A DNA stretch of 64,000 nucleotides from NCBI GenBank assembly GCA_022749755.1, contig CM040449.1:10450363-10514362 (forward strand), written 5' to 3'. Positions within the stretch are counted from its first letter, which is position 1; every line of letters begins with the position of its first letter. The stretch comes from Azadirachta indica. Taxonomy: Eukaryota; Streptophyta; Magnoliopsida; Sapindales; Meliaceae. Made by a program: the position numbers and the translations under genes. Below, piece after piece: positions 60,956-64,000 of this stretch. Below the pieces are notes generated by a model. That model was not told the DNA's origin and searched no databases. It saw only the letters and a list, made by a program, of their open reading frames with translations.

Positions 60956-62470
60956 TACTACATAACGTACCCTTTTATCTCTTATTACAACCAACAAATC
61001 GTCAATATATATAAACCATGTAAGCAGCACATAATTGGGACTGGAGTTAAAATGTTTGAAAAACAAAATTAATAAATTAATATTTTGAAAAAATAAATTA
61101 ATAATTTTATAAAGTTTTAAGGATTAAATAATAAATGAGCCTAAAAGAGAGGTGAAAGTATAAATATTGTAGTAAAAATTTTTAAAAGTTTTGGCCTCAG
61201 GCCCTGACGACGCTTCCCCGTTGCGTATAAGTTTAAATTTTAAATTATAACTAATGCATAAATACTATTACATGCTAAATATGTCTTCATTTAACAAATA
61301 TAATATATTAAATCTTTAAAATTTAATGGTTTTGTCCTCATTATCGTCATAGCTACAACGGTTGGCTCTGTTGCAGACGTCATTCTCGACTTCAAGAATT
61401 AATTGAGTTTTGAGCACGTTAAATCTCAAAATTTCCAAAAATCACCCGTAAAAATATTAAAATAATTATTTTACTCCTATTAATAATAATTATTAAATTT
61501 TTAAAATTTGATAAAAATATACAATATATTTATCAAAAAATACGTTAATAAATAGTACATTAATGATATAATATTTACTAATATATTATAAATTATATAT
61601 TTTATTAATAATATATTTGATTTATTTTATATATTTAGCTATGCATAAATATAAACTATAATCATAAGTGTTATATATAGTATATTTTATTTATATATTA
61701 GTTTATTTATTTATGATTTATTTTATTTATTTTTTAATATCTAATTAATATTACATTTTTAATATGTTAATAAATATTATATTATTAAATGTATTAAAAA
61801 AAAAATAATATGATGATTTATTTTATTAATATATTTTTATGAATATATTATACTTTGTCAAATATAAAATTTTAATAATTATTTTTGTTGAATAACAATT
61901 ATTCATAGGGGCATAATCATTATTTTTAAATAAATTTAGATTTTTATGGATATTGTTGAAAATATTAGAGTTAATCATTCTAATAAGCCAAACTTTAAAA
62001 ATTTACACGTCATTTTTCGTAAATACTATTACATATTAAATAGGTTTTCATTTAGCAAAGTGTCTTATAACTCATAATTAAGAGCTTATCTGCTTTTTTG
62101 ACTTTAATCTAATTTTATTCACATGTTTAGGAGCAATTTAATTTTTAAGTCATGTATAAAAACTTGTTAATAAAAATGTATGAATATAATGAAATTAAAA
62201 ATTTTAATTTAAATATAAATAACTTAATGTTTAAATGAATTAATATTTTATTTGTTAATAATACCCTTAATTTATTACTTAACATTTATATATGTCAAAC
62301 AACTTAATGTATTAGTTTTAAATTTTTTAGAACGTATATACATATATATATATATATATCAATGTACTAATTCTAAAATTTTTATTTTTATAAAAACAAA
62401 TAACTTAACGCTTACATTCATATTCAGATTTAAGTTATTCTTAGACTTTAAAAAAAAAAAAAAAAGAAAA
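60956..62470. other. AT-rich 3' flank of AAP-D, no gene recognised
   Basis: Strongly AT-rich with short (TA)n (62340-62358) and a poly-A tract ending at 62465. The piece TCATCGTCATAGCTACAACG..GTTGCAGACGTCATTCTCGAC at 61340-61390 resembles, in plus orientation, the last codons of an AAP exon 6 (ATAAAGSVADVILDFKN-like) and may be another tiny AAP relic. Confidence 0.4.
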
Positions 62471-62479
62471 AACACAATC

Positions 62480-64000
62480 TTAAGTCTTCAAGTTGAGAAT
62501 GATGTCTGCAACAGAGCCAGCTGCAGTAGCTATGCCGATAATGAGGCCAAAACTATTAACGATTTGCAGTAAAATCCATTTGCTGCACCAGTTTGGTATC
62601 TGCTTTACTTTGATGTACATCTCAACAGGGTAGTAAACTGAGAGAAGCCAAAACCCTAGAGCTCTAATGAGACCAACAGCTCCGCTGGAATATGGAAAAA
62701 GCTTTGAGATTATTGTGCTTATTATTACAGAAATTGTCCTCCAAACCAAGCGAAAAATGTTGAGCTTGTAGGGTTGGAATCCTGGTATCCGGACTTTAAT
62801 TTCTTTGGTGATGAATATGGCATCTGGGAATCTTTCGGTAACCAATTTTTCGATGGATAGCAGGAACGGTTGGCAGTAAGCTTGATAAGATACAGTGAGG
62901 TGCACGAAAAGAGCTACATGGGCTAGATTAACTAGCCAATTTCGTTTACAGGAACTAAAACCATTAAGAACATTTTCAGGAACCGTTTTGCCAAAAGCGG
63001 CATAGCCGAAACACCCACACAGCATATACAAAATGGTTGCGGATCCAATTCCGATTATGGACGCCGCTGTCATTGTATTTGCTTCAGTTGGTGAGGGTTT
63101 GATTGTGTCCTGCAGTTAATAATTAGTAGTTTCACCAGCATATACAACAACTAATTATTCAAATTAAATTATAGATTATGCAAGCTAAGAAAAAATAGCT
63201 AACTAAACCTGAATTTCAAATACAGCGTTGGGGAAAGAATTAGCAAACCCAATGACTTGACCAACTGCTTTGATTCTCCTCCATATCATAGTTGCACTCA
63301 CAGTAGCGCCAATGCAAGTATCACCTAATAGACTTCCGCCCAATTTTCCTGTTTCTGTTAATTAAGCAAGCAACAAGTCTTGTTACAACAGTTATTATAG
63401 AAACCAAAACTTCTGATTACATATATTCAACTATATCCGAGGGTGTATATGGACGAAATAAAGATAGTTATAGCTATATACCTGCAAATTTAGCAATGCT
63501 CAGACCAACAGAAATCATTGAGTAAGTGAAGGAGAGAACTAATTTGCCTATACTGACGAGCCAATATTGATTGATATCACGAAGTTGGGACAAAAGAATC
63601 TGTATTATGCCGACAATGAATATGGATAGACGGTGGTTCTTTTCCCCAGTACTGCCGTCCGGGCAGTTTGAACTCCAGCAGAATATAGCACTTGTTGAAC
63701 AAACATCACAAAGACAAATTATATAGCGTAAGCAATGTATACAACTATACTAAGTTCTCAGGTGAGTGTGCATCTGAAGCTTTGAAAACTTCGATTTAGT
63801 GCAAATCAGCACTATCTTACAGCAATTCATTCATACAATTGCACAAATTCACATTTTAAAATATGCTAATTAGATTGGCACGCAGGGGATAATCTGTTGC
63901 TTCGAGAAAGAGAAAAACTATTTAAAAAAGGAACGAAAGCAGCGTCATCAAATTCTTACTCCAAGAAAACTTACGACATGGTTTTAAGGCATGCTTTGCT
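62480..64000 (-). CDS. Amino acid permease AAP-D, 3' part, cut by right window edge
   Basis: AAP-family proton/amino acid symporter. Visible exons (order of transcription): the end of exon 3 (63975-64000 and beyond), exon 4 63482-63690, exon 5 63209-63354 and exon 6 62480-63109. All have GT/AG borders and the same phases as AAP-C. Exon 6 has exactly the same length as in AAP-C (630 nt). It reads DTIKPSPTEANTM, CGCFGYAAFGKTVPENVLNG, YYPVEMYIKVKQIPNW and ends LNLKT. Residues such as EKLV and FQPYKLN group it with AAP-B rather than AAP-C. Differences from consensus include H for N in LAHVALFVHLT and a shorter loop in exon 4. No stops or frameshifts are seen, so it is probably functional, although the N-terminal half is outside the window. 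Confidence 0.88.

Noticed and set aside
60851..61066. 71-codon minus frame with poly-isoleucine
   Set aside because: Produced by the (ATT)n microsatellite.
62083..62450. Possible MITE just downstream of AAP-D (GAGCTTATCTGCTTTTTT on the left, an inverted relative near 62400-62445)
   Set aside because: The inverted match is short and interrupted, and no TSD could be defined.
1..64000. CRISPR arrays, rRNA, tRNA or prokaryotic operons
   Set aside because: Repeats here are microsatellites, TIR elements and segmental duplicates. No spacer-repeat pattern, cloverleaf or rRNA core was seen by eye. A tRNA scan was not possible, so absence of tRNA is not proven.

Overview
This is nuclear DNA of a flowering plant, almost certainly a eudicot. 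It is AT-rich and intron-containing, with GT/AG splice sites, many microsatellites, and plant-type genes. I lean towards a woody dicot of the Citrus type, but the sequence alone does not fix the species. No operon, CRISPR array, rRNA or convincing tRNA was seen.

Layout. Positions 1-1479 (minus) hold the 5' part of a RING/pseudokinase gene whose relatives carry C-terminal WD40 repeats (Arabidopsis At1g21651 type); it runs off the left edge. It is divergent from a complete four-coding-exon KRTCAP2/KCP2 gene, an oligosaccharyltransferase subunit (3010-5004, plus). Next come three sizeable amino acid permease (AAP) genes on the minus strand. AAP-B (5473-8595) is odd and possibly decaying. AAP-C (46407-48446) is complete at 462 residues. 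AAP-D (62480-64000) is cut by the right edge.

Between AAP-B and AAP-C lies a debris field: a large broken SECA2 copy (23.4-30.8 kb), an inverted SECA2 piece (35.5-36.6 kb), a WD40 remnant (36.9-38.0 kb), a RING/kinase remnant (34.0-34.3 kb), four KCP2 remnants and three AAP remnants. A second partial SECA2 copy with an RRP36 fragment lies at 52.4-55.6 kb. In Arabidopsis SECA2 and the RING/WD40 gene are neighbours. I infer that one ancestral SECA2 - RING/WD40 - KCP2 - AAP block was duplicated several times and then shuffled and broken, leaving AAPs as the main survivors.

Mobile DNA. At least seven non-autonomous terminal-inverted-repeat elements can be delimited with target-site duplications (TSDs): six Mutator-like (five with 9-bp TSDs, one with a weaker TSD) and one Tourist/PIF-like (TTA TSD). 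One Mutator-like element (9816-10544) carries a degenerate proline-rich coding-like segment, as in a Pack-MULE. Another (39918-40190) has an intact empty site in a paralogous block at 33.2 kb. A TG...CA insertion like a solo LTR splits an AAP remnant at 40.5-41.3 kb. No transposase was recognised.

Functionally, the live genes would cover amino acid uptake at the plasma membrane (AAPs), N-glycosylation in the ER (KCP2) and probably ubiquitin ligation (RING protein). They do not form a pathway; their linkage reflects local duplication history. I found no convincing new biological system. The most interesting signals are the captured-sequence element, the shattered block duplication, and AAP-B with its altered first membrane helix.
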